Part shown: positions 23,599 through 31,986 of the stretch, one piece after another | Position numbering within the stretch: position 1 is the stretch's first letter | Layout: each line of letters begins with the position of its first letter | Assembly: GCF_015070875.1 (NCBI RefSeq) | Contig: NZ_JADDIV010000003.1 | Coordinates: forward strand, 1 to 64,000 | Source of the DNA: Ramlibacter pallidus | Lineage (GTDB): Bacteria; Pseudomonadota; Gammaproteobacteria; Burkholderiales; Burkholderiaceae_C | Direction: 5' to 3' | Length of the DNA stretch: 64,000 nt | Notes under the pieces: generated by a model | What the model was told of the DNA's origin: nothing | Databases searched by the model: none | What the model saw: the letters and a program-made list of their open reading frames with translations, nothing else | Position numbers and translations under genes: made by a program

Positions 23599-24236
23599 TC
23601 CGGATCGTGCTGGCCGACGACCATGCCATCGTCCGCGAAGGGCTCAAGCGCATCGTCGGCGACGTCGCCGACTTCGCCGTGGCCGGCGAAGCGGCCGACG
23701 GCACCGAGGTGATGCGGGTCGTGCGGGAAAAGGACTTCGACATCCTGGTGCTCGACCTGTCGATGCCCGGGCGCAGCGGCATGGAGCTGATCAAGCTGGT
23801 GAAGGCCGAAAAGCCGAAGCTGCGCATCCTCGTGCTCAGCATGCACCAGGAGATGCAGTATGCCGTCCGCGCCATCAAGTCCGGCGCCAGCGGCTACCTG
23901 ACCAAGGAAAGCGCGCCGGCGCAGCTGGAGCAGGCGATCCGCAAGATCGCCGGCGGCGGCGCCTACATCAGCACCGAAGTCGCCGAGCAGCTGGCGCTCG
24001 GCGCCATGCCCGGCGCCTCGGACGCACTGCCGCACGAGAACCTGTCCGACCGCGAGTTCGAGGTGTTCCGGCTGCTCGTGGCTGGGGAGGCGGTGACCGA
24101 CATCGCCGGCAAGTTGAACCTCTCGGTCAAGACGGTGAGCACGCACAAGGCCAACCTGATGCAGAAGCTCGGCCTGTCGAACCAGACCGAGCTGGTGCGG
24201 TATGCCCTGAAGAACGGGCTGGCGGACTTGGACTAG
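23595..24236 (+). CDS. NarL/FixJ-family response regulator
   Basis: A 213-residue regulator: receiver domain (D8, D9, phosphorylation site Asp54 in ILVLDLSMPGRSG, Lys104 near GYLTKES) and a C-terminal LuxR-type helix-turn-helix (LSDREFEVFRLLVAGEAVTD, LSVKTVSTHKANLMQKL). It is coupled to the kinase gene by an ATGA overlap and forms its two-component partner. Members of this family such as GacA/UvrY bind TGTAAG-N6-CTTACA-like dyads, so it is a candidate for the GTAGG-N6-CCTAC sites in this window. That link is inferred, not shown. Confidence 0.93.
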   Translation: MIRIVLADDHAIVREGLKRIVGDVADFAVAGEAADGTEVMRVVREKDFDILVLDLSMPGRSGMELIKLVKAEKPKLRILVLSMHQEMQYAVRAIKSGASGYLTKESAPAQLEQAIRKIAGGGAYISTEVAEQLALGAMPGASDALPHENLSDREFEVFRLLVAGEAVTDIAGKLNLSVKTVSTHKANLMQKLGLSNQTELVRYALKNGLADLD

Positions 24237-24241
24237 CGCCG

Positions 24242-24538
24242 CTACCCGTCGACCTGGATCTCCAGCACGCAATCCTTCAGCGCGTGCACGCGCATGCGGC
24301 GCCGGTCGCCCGCCTTGTAGCTCTCGCTCGCCTGCAGCATGACGTCGCGCGGATCGCCGTCATGGGTGATCCAGGCTTCGCCGCCGCGGCAGTGCACCGT
24401 GATGCGGCCCGGCGGCGCCTCGATCTCGCGGGTGCGGCCCGCCCGGACTTCGGCGGCGAACCAGCGGGTGACGCGCGGGCGCGCCGGAGCGGCGAACAGG
24501 CGCGCCATGAAGGCAGGGGCTTGGAGGGTGAGCAGCAT
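24242..24538 (-). CDS. DUF2917 domain protein
   Basis: A 98-residue small protein. The segment from about 38 (REIEAPPGRITVHC, EAWITHDGDPRDVMLQ, ESYKAGDRRRMRVHAL) fits the DUF2917 family, a small beta-rich domain common in Burkholderiales and of unknown function. It converges on the NarL-type regulator gene, ending five bases after that gene's stop, and is divergent from the penicillin-binding protein gene across 227 bp. That region contains two TCCTACA/GCCTACA half sites (24632-24637 and 24707-24712). Confidence 0.8.
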   Translation of the reverse strand: MLLTLQAPAFMARLFAAPARPRVTRWFAAEVRAGRTREIEAPPGRITVHCRGGEAWITHDGDPRDVMLQASESYKAGDRRRMRVHALKDCVLEIQVDG

Positions 24539-24732
24539 GGGCGCTGATCATCCGCCGCGGCAACGCTGAAGAAGGCATCCGGACGTGCACCCGCGCGTGG
24601 GAGCGCGCCGGGACCGCTTGTCCTTGCACCGCCTACAGCCGCGCGGGAACGTCGTCCGATGGCGCGCGTGCCGCACGGCAAAGCCCCTCGTGCGTCGCGC
24701 GGCAGTCCTACAGGCGGCCGATCTGCCGCTCA

Positions 24733-24740
24733 CCTAGATT
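24733..24740 (+). promoter_or_regulatory. -10-like element CCTAGATT before the penicillin-binding protein gene
   Basis: CCTAGATT lies 25 bases before the ATG at 24766 and recurs exactly at 32765-32772 before the thioesterase gene. TAGATT matches the sigma-70 -10 at four of six positions and, with the C before it, also resembles sigma-S-type sites. A CCTACA half site ends 20 bases upstream. Confidence 0.4.
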
Positions 24741-24765
24741 GGCGCACTACGCAGGAACCTGGACC

Positions 24766-27540
24766 ATGACGAGAAACTTCGAGGGAGTGGCGGGCCGCAT
24801 CGGCCTGAAGTTGCGCGCCTGGGGCGGCGCGATCCGGCGGCATCCGGTGCGCGCTGCGGCCGCCTTGCCGCTGGCGCTGGTGCTTTACGTGGCCGCGCTC
24901 TACCCGTTCACCCCGGGCATCGGCGACATCCGAAAGGCCAAGCAGGAGTCGCCCTCGGTCGTCCTGTCCGCCGACGGCAAGGAGCTCGCCGTCTTCCGCC
25001 GCGCCAACCGCGACTGGGTGAAGCTGGAGGAGATCTCGCCCAACGTGAAGGAGGCCCTGATCTCCACCGAGGACCGGCGCTTCTACGACCACCACGGCAT
25101 CGATTTCGTGCGGACCGCCAAGGCGGTGGTGAACACCCTGACCGGTGACGTCGAGGGCGGCTCCACGCTCACCCAGCAGCTGGCGCGCAACCTGTACCCC
25201 GAGGAGATCGGGCGGGAGCAGACCGTCACGCGCAAGGTGAAGGAGGCCATCACCGCGCTGAAGATCGAGGCCCTCTACAGCAAGGACGAGATCCTCGAGA
25301 CCTACCTGAACTCCGTTTCGTTCCTCTACAACGCGTGGGGCATCGAGATGGCGGCGAAGACCTATTTCCAGAAGTCCGCCAGGGACCTGAACAAGCTGGA
25401 GGCGGCCACGCTGGTGGGCATGCTCAAGGGCACGAGCTACTACAACCCCGTGATCAACCCGGAGCGCGCAGTGCAGCGTCGCAACACCGTGCTGGCGATG
25501 ATGGCGGAAGAGAACAAGATCAGCGGCAGCGAGCTCGAGCGCCTGAAGGCACAGCCGATGAAGCTGGACTTCGAGCGCGTGCCGGAGTTCAACGGCACGG
25601 CGCCGCACCTGACGGAGTACCTGCGCAAGTGGCTCACCGAGTGGGCCGACAAGCACGACTACAACATCTATTCCGACGGCCTCGTCGTCCGCACCACGAT
25701 CGATTCGCGGCTGCAGGCGATGGCCACGCAGGCCGTGGAGCGCCAGGCGAAGAACCTGCAAGCCGTCGCGGACGTGGAGTGGAGCCGCAGCGGGCTGACC
25801 GCGCTGGGGAGCGACGCCGCGGCGTACGTCGCGCACCGCAGCAAGGTGCAGCCCTTCGAGTACTTCTGGAACAGCCGCAAGGACCTCGTGCGGTCGTGGA
25901 TCAAGGACAGCGCGGAATACAAGGCGGCGCGCGAGCAGGGCCTGTCCGAGGAGGACGCGCTCAAGCAGCTACAGGCGGACGACCGCTTCATGGCCGAACT
26001 GCGCCGCCAGAAGACGATGCTTCAGGCCGGCTTCCTCGCCCTCGATCCCACCACCGGCCACATCAAGGCCTGGGTCGGCAGCCGCGACTACGCGGAGGAC
26101 AAGTTCGACCACGTCCAGCAGGCCCGGCGCCAGCCCGGCTCCACCTTCAAGCCGTTCGTCTACGGCGCTGCCTTCGACATGGGCATCCCGGCCAGCGAAA
26201 CGCTGATGGACGCGCCCGTCGCGATCCAGATCGACCGCAAGCAGGTGTGGCGGCCCACCGACGTGGGCGACGGTCCCACCGGCGCGCCGATGACGCTGCG
26301 TGAAGGCCTGGCCCGCTCCAAGAACACCATCACCGCGCAGCTGATGATGCGCGTCGGCCCGTCGCGCGTCGCCAGCCTCGCGCGGTCCATGGGGGTGCGC
26401 GACAGCAAGCTGGAGCCGGTGCCGTCGCTGGCGCTGGGCACCAGCCCGGTGACGCTCAAGGAGATGGTGAGCGCCTTCGGCACCATCGCCAACGGCGGCA
26501 GCTACATCGAGCCCGTCGTGGTGTCCGCCGTGGAAGACCGGGAGCGCAACGTGCTGGCGAGCTTCTCCGGCGGCGCCTCGGAGACCGCGCTGTCCAACCA
26601 CGCCGCGATGACGCTGCTGGACGTGCTGCGCGGCGTCGTCGACGGCGGCACCGCGGCCGGCCTGAAGCCGCGCTTCGGCCTGACCGGCGACCTCGCCGGC
26701 AAGACGGGCACGACCCAGGACAACACCGACGGGTGGTTCATCCTGATGCATCCGCAGCTGGTGGCCGGGGCCTGGATGGGCTTCAACGACAACCGCGTGG
26801 CGATGCGCAGCGAATACTGGGGGCAGGGCGGCCACAACGCGCTGTTCGTGGTCGGCGACTTCATGCAGCAATCCACGAAGGCGGGGCTGGTGGACAGCAA
26901 GGCCGCCTTCGCCGCGCCGCGCATGAAGGATCTCGACCAGCCGCTGGTGGACCGCATGGGCGACTGGTGGAACAGCGTGTTCAGCACGCCGCCGTCCGCG
27001 GCCGAAGTCGCCGCCACGCAGCCGGTGCAGCTGCCCGCGCTGCCGCCGGTGAACCTGGAGCCGCCGCAGCTGGAACCGCCGCCGATGGCCATGGCACCGC
27101 GCCCGCTGCCGCCCTTGCCCGGCCCTGCGGTCACCCCGGACGCGCCGGTGATCGTCGAACCGCAGCGCGTGCCCGCCTTCCCCCGACCGCTGGAATCCAC
27201 CCGCGCGAACGAATCGGCCCGCGTGCTCGAACCGACGCGGCCGATGGACAGCATCCCGGGCACGCAGGTCTACCGGGTGCCGGAAGCCACCGCCCGGATG
27301 CCGGATCCTTCCGTCCCGGCGGACGTCGTGCGGGCACCCGCCACCACCACCCGGGTCCTGCCTTCCACGAGCGCCGGCGCGACGGCGTCCTCGACGCCTG
27401 CCGTGCCATCCGCCACGTCGTCGATGGGCGCGGCCGGCGGCAGCGCGCCGCCGGCCACCGCCCCGTCCCCGGCCAGTGACGGCCCAGCCGTGGCGCCGGT
27501 CGGGCAGGCCACCGGCAGCGTGTCGGCTCCGGCGGAGTGA
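24766..27540 (+). CDS. Class A penicillin-binding protein (PBP1-type)
   Basis: A bifunctional peptidoglycan synthase of 924 residues anchored by an N-terminal helix (about 25-45). The glycosyltransferase 51 domain has STEDRRFYDHHGID (catalytic Glu about 102) and GGSTLTQQLARNLY. The transpeptidase domain has GSTFK (Ser459), SKN (518) and KTGTT (646). Between them is an insertion with EYFWNSRKDLVRSWIKDS and a charged helical stretch (about 360-420), as in a subgroup of PBP1A proteins. The last 170 residues are Pro/Ala/Thr-rich and low in complexity. AGGAA before the ATG acts as ribosome site; an in-frame TTG upstream lies inside the -10-like element and is rejected. Confidence 0.93.
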   Translation: MTRNFEGVAGRIGLKLRAWGGAIRRHPVRAAAALPLALVLYVAALYPFTPGIGDIRKAKQESPSVVLSADGKELAVFRRANRDWVKLEEISPNVKEALISTEDRRFYDHHGIDFVRTAKAVVNTLTGDVEGGSTLTQQLARNLYPEEIGREQTVTRKVKEAITALKIEALYSKDEILETYLNSVSFLYNAWGIEMAAKTYFQKSARDLNKLEAATLVGMLKGTSYYNPVINPERAVQRRNTVLAMMAEENKISGSELERLKAQPMKLDFERVPEFNGTAPHLTEYLRKWLTEWADKHDYNIYSDGLVVRTTIDSRLQAMATQAVERQAKNLQAVADVEWSRSGLTALGSDAAAYVAHRSKVQPFEYFWNSRKDLVRSWIKDSAEYKAAREQGLSEEDALKQLQADDRFMAELRRQKTMLQAGFLALDPTTGHIKAWVGSRDYAEDKFDHVQQARRQPGSTFKPFVYGAAFDMGIPASETLMDAPVAIQIDRKQVWRPTDVGDGPTGAPMTLREGLARSKNTITAQLMMRVGPSRVASLARSMGVRDSKLEPVPSLALGTSPVTLKEMVSAFGTIANGGSYIEPVVVSAVEDRERNVLASFSGGASETALSNHAAMTLLDVLRGVVDGGTAAGLKPRFGLTGDLAGKTGTTQDNTDGWFILMHPQLVAGAWMGFNDNRVAMRSEYWGQGGHNALFVVGDFMQQSTKAGLVDSKAAFAAPRMKDLDQPLVDRMGDWWNSVFSTPPSAAEVAATQPVQLPALPPVNLEPPQLEPPPMAMAPRPLPPLPGPAVTPDAPVIVEPQRVPAFPRPLESTRANESARVLEPTRPMDSIPGTQVYRVPEATARMPDPSVPADVVRAPATTTRVLPSTSAGATASSTPAVPSATSSMGAAGGSAPPATAPSPASDGPAVAPVGQATGSVSAPAE

Positions 27541-27562
27541 CGTCCTCGCTGCTGCCATGAAA

Positions 27563-27586
27563 AAAGCGGCCCAAGGGGGCCGCTTT
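27563..27586 (-). terminator. Intrinsic terminator (csbD side; probably bidirectional)
   Basis: A 10-bp perfect stem (AAAGCGGCCC with GGGCCGCTTT, loop AAGG). Read on the minus strand it is followed by a run of T residues, so it best ends the csbD transcript. It also lies 22 bases after the stop of the penicillin-binding protein gene and may end that transcript too. Confidence 0.85.
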
Positions 27587-27601
27587 CCGTGGGCGCGGCG
27601 G

Positions 27602-27829
27602 TCAGCGGCGCGACGCGCGGGTCGAACGCTCCAGGTCGCGCTCACGCAGTTCGCGTTCGTCGTGGCGCACCACTTCCTTGGCGTCGCCCAGGCCCTGCTG
27701 CAGCTTGCCCTTGGCTTCGCGCGCGTGGCCCTTGGCCGTCAGGCTGCTGTCGCCCGTCAGGCGGCCCACCTGCTGCTTCACCTCGCCGGTGACGCGGTTC
27801 GTCATGCCCTTGACCTGGTGCTTGTTCAT
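27602..27829 (-). CDS. CsbD-family stress protein
   Basis: A 75-residue hydrophilic protein with the family signature: MNKHQVKGMTNRVTGEVKQQ, then GRLTGDSSLTAKGHAREAKG. CsbD-like proteins are small general-stress proteins of unknown mechanism. The tail is rich in Arg and Glu. GGAGAG stands before the ATG and a strong terminator follows. A TGTAGGAG half site lies about 95 bases upstream on the coding strand. Confidence 0.92.
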   Translation of the reverse strand: MNKHQVKGMTNRVTGEVKQQVGRLTGDSSLTAKGHAREAKGKLQQGLGDAKEVVRHDERELRERDLERSTRASRR

Positions 27830-27948
27830 GCGTGCTCTCCTTGGATGGGTTGGATGCTTCCCATCTTGGGACGCCCCGCGTGCGCTCCCAGCGGCGAAGG
27901 GCCGGGATGGCCGTGCTCCGGCTCCTACACGGCCGCGCAGGGGTGGCA

Positions 27949-28698
27949 CTAGAAGCTGCCGCCGGGCTGCGCCAGGATCGCCTTCAGGCGCTGCGTGTCC
28001 ACGATGCGCACGTGCCGCTGGTGCACCTCGATCATCCCCTCCTCGGCGAACCGGGAGAACGTGCGGCTCACCGTTTCCAGCTTGAGCCCGAGGTAGCTTC
28101 CGATCTCCTGGCGCGTCATGCGAAGGACGAGCTCCGAGCGCGAGAACCCGCGGGCCTGCAGCCGCTGCACCAGGTTCAGCAGGAAGGCGGCCAGGCGCTC
28201 CTCCGCGCGCATCGTGCCGAGCAGCAGCATGACGCCGTGTTCGCGCACGATCTCGCGGCTCATCACCCGGTGCAGGTGGTGCTGCAGGGCGCCGACTTCG
28301 CGCGACAGCTCGCCGATGCGGTCGAAGGGCATGACGCAGACCTCGGAATCCTCCAGCGCGACGGCGTCGCAGGTGTGCTGGTCGTTCACGATGCCGTCCA
28401 GGCCGACGATCTCGCCCGCCATCTGGAAGCCCGTCACCTGGTCGCGTCCGTCCTCGGCCACCACGCAGGTCTTGAACACCCCCGTGCGGATGGCGTAGAG
28501 GGCGTGGAACTTCTCGCCGCTGCGGAACAGGGCGGTCTTGCGCTTGACCTTGCGGCGCGCGCTGATGACGTCGTCGATGCGCGCCATCTCGTCGTCGGAC
28601 AGCCCCATCGGCATGCAGAGTTCGCGCAGGCTGCAGTTGGAGCAGGCGACCTTGATGCTTTCGCGGTCCGGCCGGCCGGCGGGGGGAGGGTTGCTCAT
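27949..28698 (-). CDS. fnr: FNR-family oxygen-responsive regulator
   Basis: A 249-residue Crp/FNR protein. The 4Fe-4S ligands are C19, C22, C28 and C110 (VACSNCSLRELCMP and HTCDAV), the pattern of true oxygen-sensing FNR/ANR proteins. A cyclic-nucleotide-type beta roll, a long dimer helix and a helix-turn-helix (MTRQEIGSYLGLKLETVSRT) follow; ExxSR (ETVSR) recognises TTGAT half sites. It is divergent from hemN across 133 bp containing one good and one weak FNR-like box, so self-regulation and activation of hemN are likely. It probably also controls ccoG. Confidence 0.95.
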   Translation of the reverse strand: MSNPPPAGRPDRESIKVACSNCSLRELCMPMGLSDDEMARIDDVISARRKVKRKTALFRSGEKFHALYAIRTGVFKTCVVAEDGRDQVTGFQMAGEIVGLDGIVNDQHTCDAVALEDSEVCVMPFDRIGELSREVGALQHHLHRVMSREIVREHGVMLLLGTMRAEERLAAFLLNLVQRLQARGFSRSELVLRMTRQEIGSYLGLKLETVSRTFSRFAEEGMIEVHQRHVRIVDTQRLKAILAQPGGSF

Positions 28699-28725
28699 GT
28701 TCGGGATCCGTCGCAGGGCGGCGCC

Positions 28726-28739
28726 CTGACCTGCGTCAA
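28726..28739. promoter_or_regulatory. Weak FNR-like box near the fnr start
   Basis: CTGACCTGCGTCAA matches TTGAT-N4-ATCAA at 7 of 10 positions. It lies 28 bases upstream of the fnr ATG on the minus strand, a position suited to repression. Confidence 0.3.
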
Positions 28740-28766
28740 ATTGTCCCGGGCACAGGCGGCACGCGA

Positions 28767-28780
28767 TTGATGCATGTCAA
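28767..28780. promoter_or_regulatory. FNR box upstream of hemN
   Basis: TTGATGCATGTCAA matches TTGAT-N4-ATCAA at 9 of 10 positions, and the flanking bases extend it to GATTGA-N6-TCAATC. The centre is about 58 bp before the hemN ATG, consistent with class II activation from a start site near 28815. Confidence 0.75.
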
Positions 28781-28831
28781 TCGGGCCCGCCCTCGCCGCG
28801 GGCACAGTCGGGGACATCGAGCGGAACCACC

Positions 28832-30220
28832 ATGACTGCATCCCCCATCTCCTCCGACCTGCTGCGCAAGTACGACGTGCCGGGCCCGCGCTACACCTCG
28901 TACCCGACCGCCGACCGCTTCGTCGAGGCCTTCGGCCAGGCCGACTACCTGCAGGCGCTGACGCAGCGGCGGGAAGGTCCCTCGGCGATGGCGCTCCCGC
29001 TGTCCCTGTACGTGCACATCCCGTTCTGCGAGTCGCTCTGCTACTACTGCGCCTGCAACAAGATCATCACGAAGCACAAGAACCGGGCGGCCAGCTACCT
29101 GCGCTACCTCAGCCGCGAGGTGGAACTGCACACCGAGGTGCTCGGGCCGAACCAGCCGGTCAGCCAGCTGCACCTGGGCGGCGGCACGCCGACCTTCCTG
29201 TCCGACGCCGAACTCGGCGAGCTCATGGCCATGCTGCGCCGCAGTTTCGCCGTCGCGCCCGGCGCGGAATGCTCGATCGAGATCGACCCGCGCACGGTGG
29301 ATGCGACGCGGCTGCAGGCGCTGGCCGACCTCGGCTTCAACCGCATCAGCTTCGGCGTGCAGGACTTCGACCCGGACGTGCAGAAGGCGGTGCACCGCGT
29401 GCAGCCGTACGCGCAGGTCGCCGCGCTCATGGAGGATGCCCGCCGCATCGGCTTCGACTCCATCAACGTGGACCTGATCTACGGCCTGCCGAAGCAGACC
29501 CCCGAATCCTTCGCCCGCACCCTGCAGCAGGTCGCCCAGCTGCGCCCGGACCGCATCGCCCTCTATGGCTACGCCCACCTGCCGGAGCGCTTCAAGCCGC
29601 AGCGGCGCATCCTGACGGCCGAACTGCCGGGGGGCGGGGCCAAGGTGGCCATGCTGTCGCAGGCCCTGGCTGCGTTCCTGAGCGCGGGCTACGTCTACAT
29701 CGGCATGGACCATTTCGCGCTGCCGGGCGACGCGCTCGCGATCGCGAAGCGGCAGGGCCGCCTGCACCGGAACTTCCAGGGCTACAGCACGCAGGCCGAC
29801 TGCGACCTGATCGGCCTGGGCGTGTCCGCCATCGGCAAGGTGGGCGCGACGTACAGCCAGAACGCCAAGACGCTGGAGGAGTACTGCGACCTCCTGGACC
29901 AGGGCAGGCTGCCGGTGAACCGCGGGCTCGCGCTCTCGCGCGACGACCTGGCGCGCCGGGCCGTGATCATGGCGCTGATGTGCCAGGGCCAGGTGGTGTT
30001 CGAGTCGATCGAGCTGGCCTGGCTGCTGGACTTCCGCAGCTACTTCGCCGCGGAAATGGAGCAGATGCGCGAGCTCGAGGCGCAGGGGATGGTCGCCGTC
30101 GACGACACCGGTATCCAGGTGACGGCGCAGGGCTGGTTCTTCGTCCGCGCCGTGGCGATGAAGTTCGACAAGTACCTGCAGGCCGACCGCAACCGGGCGC
30201 GCTTCTCCCGGATCATCTGA
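28832..30220 (+). CDS. hemN: Oxygen-independent coproporphyrinogen III oxidase HemN
   Basis: HemN converts coproporphyrinogen III to protoporphyrinogen IX by radical SAM chemistry, supplying heme under low oxygen. The 462 residues match the family. The radical SAM cysteines are C66, C70 and C73 (HIPFCESLCYYCAC), with C75 following as in E. coli. Other family segments are YTSYPTADRF at the N-terminus, LGGGTPTFLS, NRISFGVQDFD and DLIYGLPKQT. It is divergent from fnr with an FNR box upstream. The next gene starts one base after its stop. Confidence 0.96.
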   Translation: MTASPISSDLLRKYDVPGPRYTSYPTADRFVEAFGQADYLQALTQRREGPSAMALPLSLYVHIPFCESLCYYCACNKIITKHKNRAASYLRYLSREVELHTEVLGPNQPVSQLHLGGGTPTFLSDAELGELMAMLRRSFAVAPGAECSIEIDPRTVDATRLQALADLGFNRISFGVQDFDPDVQKAVHRVQPYAQVAALMEDARRIGFDSINVDLIYGLPKQTPESFARTLQQVAQLRPDRIALYGYAHLPERFKPQRRILTAELPGGGAKVAMLSQALAAFLSAGYVYIGMDHFALPGDALAIAKRQGRLHRNFQGYSTQADCDLIGLGVSAIGKVGATYSQNAKTLEEYCDLLDQGRLPVNRGLALSRDDLARRAVIMALMCQGQVVFESIELAWLLDFRSYFAAEMEQMRELEAQGMVAVDDTGIQVTAQGWFFVRAVAMKFDKYLQADRNRARFSRII

Positions 30221-30221
30221 C

Positions 30222-30908
30222 GTGGCCCTCACGCTGACGCTGGCCTCCACCGCCTTCCTCATGGGACTGGCAGGGGGGCCGCATTGCCTGGCGATGTGCG
30301 GCGCCGCGTGCGGCGGCGTGGTCCGCGGCGCGGGCGTGCCGCCGGTGCGCGGGATGTGGAGCTTCCAGGGCGGCCGCCTGCTCGGCTACGCCGCCGCCGG
30401 TGCCGCCGCCGGTGCCGCGGTGCAAAGTTTCGCGTGGCTGTCGCAGCAGACGTCCGCGCTGCGGCCCGCCTGGACGCTGTTCCACCTGGCCGTGCTGGCC
30501 TGGGGCCTGATGCTGCTGGCGCAGGCGCGCCAGCCTGCCTGGGTGGAGCACGCCGGCCGCACCGTGTGGAGCCGTGTGCGGCCCCTCGCGCAGAAGCGCG
30601 GCGGCTTGGTGGCGACGGGCGCCTTGTGGACCTTCATGCCCTGCGGGCTGCTGTATTCGGCCCTGCTGGTCGCGTCGCTCTCCGGAGGCCCGCTCGAAGG
30701 CGCCGCCGCCATGGCGCTGTTCGCCGTCGGCAGCGGGATCTCGCTGGGGCTGGGACCCGCGGCGCTGCGCCGGCTGCAGTTGCTGGGCAATCGCCTGCGC
30801 AAGGATTCCGGCACCCGCATCGCCGGCGCCCTGCTGGCCGCGACCGCCGCCTGGGCGCTGTGGATGGACGTGGCCCATCGCGTCGCGGTGTGGTGCGGGC
30901 TGGCCTGA
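30222..30908 (+). CDS. HCxxMCG-motif membrane protein (TauE/SafE-like, DsbD_2 type)
   Basis: A 228-residue polytopic protein with about six helices. The first helix ends in the motif GGPHCLAMCGAACGG, and a later one holds FMPCGLLYSALLVASLSGG. These are marks of the family often labelled 'sulfite exporter TauE/SafE' that accompanies cbb3 oxidase genes. The paired His/Cys residues suggest metal, possibly copper, handling, but this is inferred. It starts with GTG one base after the hemN stop, so translation is probably coupled. Its place beside fnr and hemN matches cbb3 clusters of related bacteria. Confidence 0.85.
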   Translation: MALTLTLASTAFLMGLAGGPHCLAMCGAACGGVVRGAGVPPVRGMWSFQGGRLLGYAAAGAAAGAAVQSFAWLSQQTSALRPAWTLFHLAVLAWGLMLLAQARQPAWVEHAGRTVWSRVRPLAQKRGGLVATGALWTFMPCGLLYSALLVASLSGGPLEGAAAMALFAVGSGISLGLGPAALRRLQLLGNRLRKDSGTRIAGALLAATAAWALWMDVAHRVAVWCGLA

Positions 30909-30963
30909 GCCGGCCTGCGCGCATATCCAACCCGCGCCGGTACGGCTGTGCCACGATGCGGGC

Positions 30964-31470
30964 ATGAAGCTCCTGCTCGCGGCGTTCGCCTTCCTCCACG
31001 GCGTGATCGCCATCCTCTTCGCCTGCGCCGCGCTCGCCCTGCTGGGCCTCGCCGTGCAGGTGGGCTGGTCGGCGCTCGCCAACGACTTCGGTCCGGGCGC
31101 CGCGCAGAAGATGATCGAGGCGGTGGGCCTGCTGGCGGCGGCCGTGCTGGCGCTGCAGATCTCCCAGACCATCGTCGAGGAGGAGATCGTCCGCGGCGCG
31201 CACAGCAGCACGCCCACCCGCGTGCGCCGCTTCCTTTCGCGCTTCTTCGTCGTGGTGACCGTGGCACTGGCCATCGAAGGCCTGGTGGCGACGTTCCACG
31301 CCGTGCACGAGGACCTGACCCAGCTGCTGTACGCCGCGGCGCTGCTGGCCGGCACCGCCAGCCTGGTCGCCGCCTGGGGCCTGTTCGTCTGGTTCAACCG
31401 TGCCGCCGAGGACGTGGAGCCCGAGGGCATGCGCGAGGTGAAGAGGGAGGACGAGAAGCTGCGCGACTGA
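30964..31470 (+). CDS. Uncharacterised four-helix membrane protein
   Basis: A 168-residue protein with about four hydrophobic helices (about 1-30, 45-70, 88-110, 118-140) and a charged C-terminal tail (RAAEDVEPEGMREVKREDEK). I do not recognise a family. No Shine-Dalgarno sequence precedes the ATG; CACGAT at 30952-30957 could be a -10 giving a leaderless or nearly leaderless transcript. Neighbours are the HCxxMCG protein and a methyltransferase-like protein. Confidence 0.7.
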   Translation: MKLLLAAFAFLHGVIAILFACAALALLGLAVQVGWSALANDFGPGAAQKMIEAVGLLAAAVLALQISQTIVEEEIVRGAHSSTPTRVRRFLSRFFVVVTVALAIEGLVATFHAVHEDLTQLLYAAALLAGTASLVAAWGLFVWFNRAAEDVEPEGMREVKREDEKLRD

Positions 31471-31488
31471 GGCGGCACGGCGACGCGC

Positions 31489-31494
31489 TATGCT
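31489..31494 (+). promoter_or_regulatory. TATGCT -10 element for a leaderless transcript
   Basis: TATGCT ends eight bases before the ATG at 31502, which would put the start of transcription at or within a base or two of the initiation codon. There is no ribosome site between them. Confidence 0.4.
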
Positions 31495-31501
31495 CGCCCG
31501 C

Positions 31502-31963
31502 ATGCCTTCCCTGGAGCTTCGCGTCCCGCCGGTGGCGCAAGTCCTCGTCGCGGCGGTCCTCATGGGGCTGCTGGCGCGGGCCTTTCCCACGGGCCCCCTC
31601 GTGTTCACGCCACCGTATGCGCTGGCCGGCGCGCTGGCGGGCCTCGGATGCGCGATCGCCGTGGCCGGCGTGCTCGCCTTCCGCCGCGCCCGCACGACGG
31701 TGAACCCGATGACCCCCGGTGCCTCGTCGGCGGTGGTCTCGACCGGCATCTACGGCCTGACGCGCAACCCGATGTACCTGGGTTTCCTCCTCGCGCTGCT
31801 GGGATGGGCGCTGGCCCTGGGGCACGGGCTGGCCCTGTTGCCGGTGGCCGGGTTCGTGGCGTGGATGACGCGCTTCCAGATCGTCCCGGAAGAGCGCGCG
31901 CTGCGGGAGAAGTTCGGCGAGGGGTACGAGCACTACCTGCGGCGGGTGCGCAGGTGGATCTGA
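31502..31963 (+). CDS. Isoprenylcysteine carboxyl methyltransferase-family membrane protein
   Basis: A 153-residue membrane protein with about four helices. The segment TGIYGLTRNPMYLGFLLALL and the C-terminal EERALREKFGEGYEHYLRRV are the signature of the ICMT/PEMT-like group of membrane methyltransferases. Bacterial members rarely have a known substrate. The start lacks a Shine-Dalgarno sequence and probably uses a leaderless transcript. The TauE-like gene follows after 23 bases. Confidence 0.85.
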   Translation: MPSLELRVPPVAQVLVAAVLMGLLARAFPTGPLVFTPPYALAGALAGLGCAIAVAGVLAFRRARTTVNPMTPGASSAVVSTGIYGLTRNPMYLGFLLALLGWALALGHGLALLPVAGFVAWMTRFQIVPEERALREKFGEGYEHYLRRVRRWI

Positions 31964-31986
31964 TCCGCCGGCTTCGCACCTGAGGC

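Noticed and set aside
24739-24765. TTG start for the penicillin-binding protein at 24739
   Set aside because: The codon overlaps the -10-like element; the ATG at 24766 has a ribosome site and normal N-terminus.
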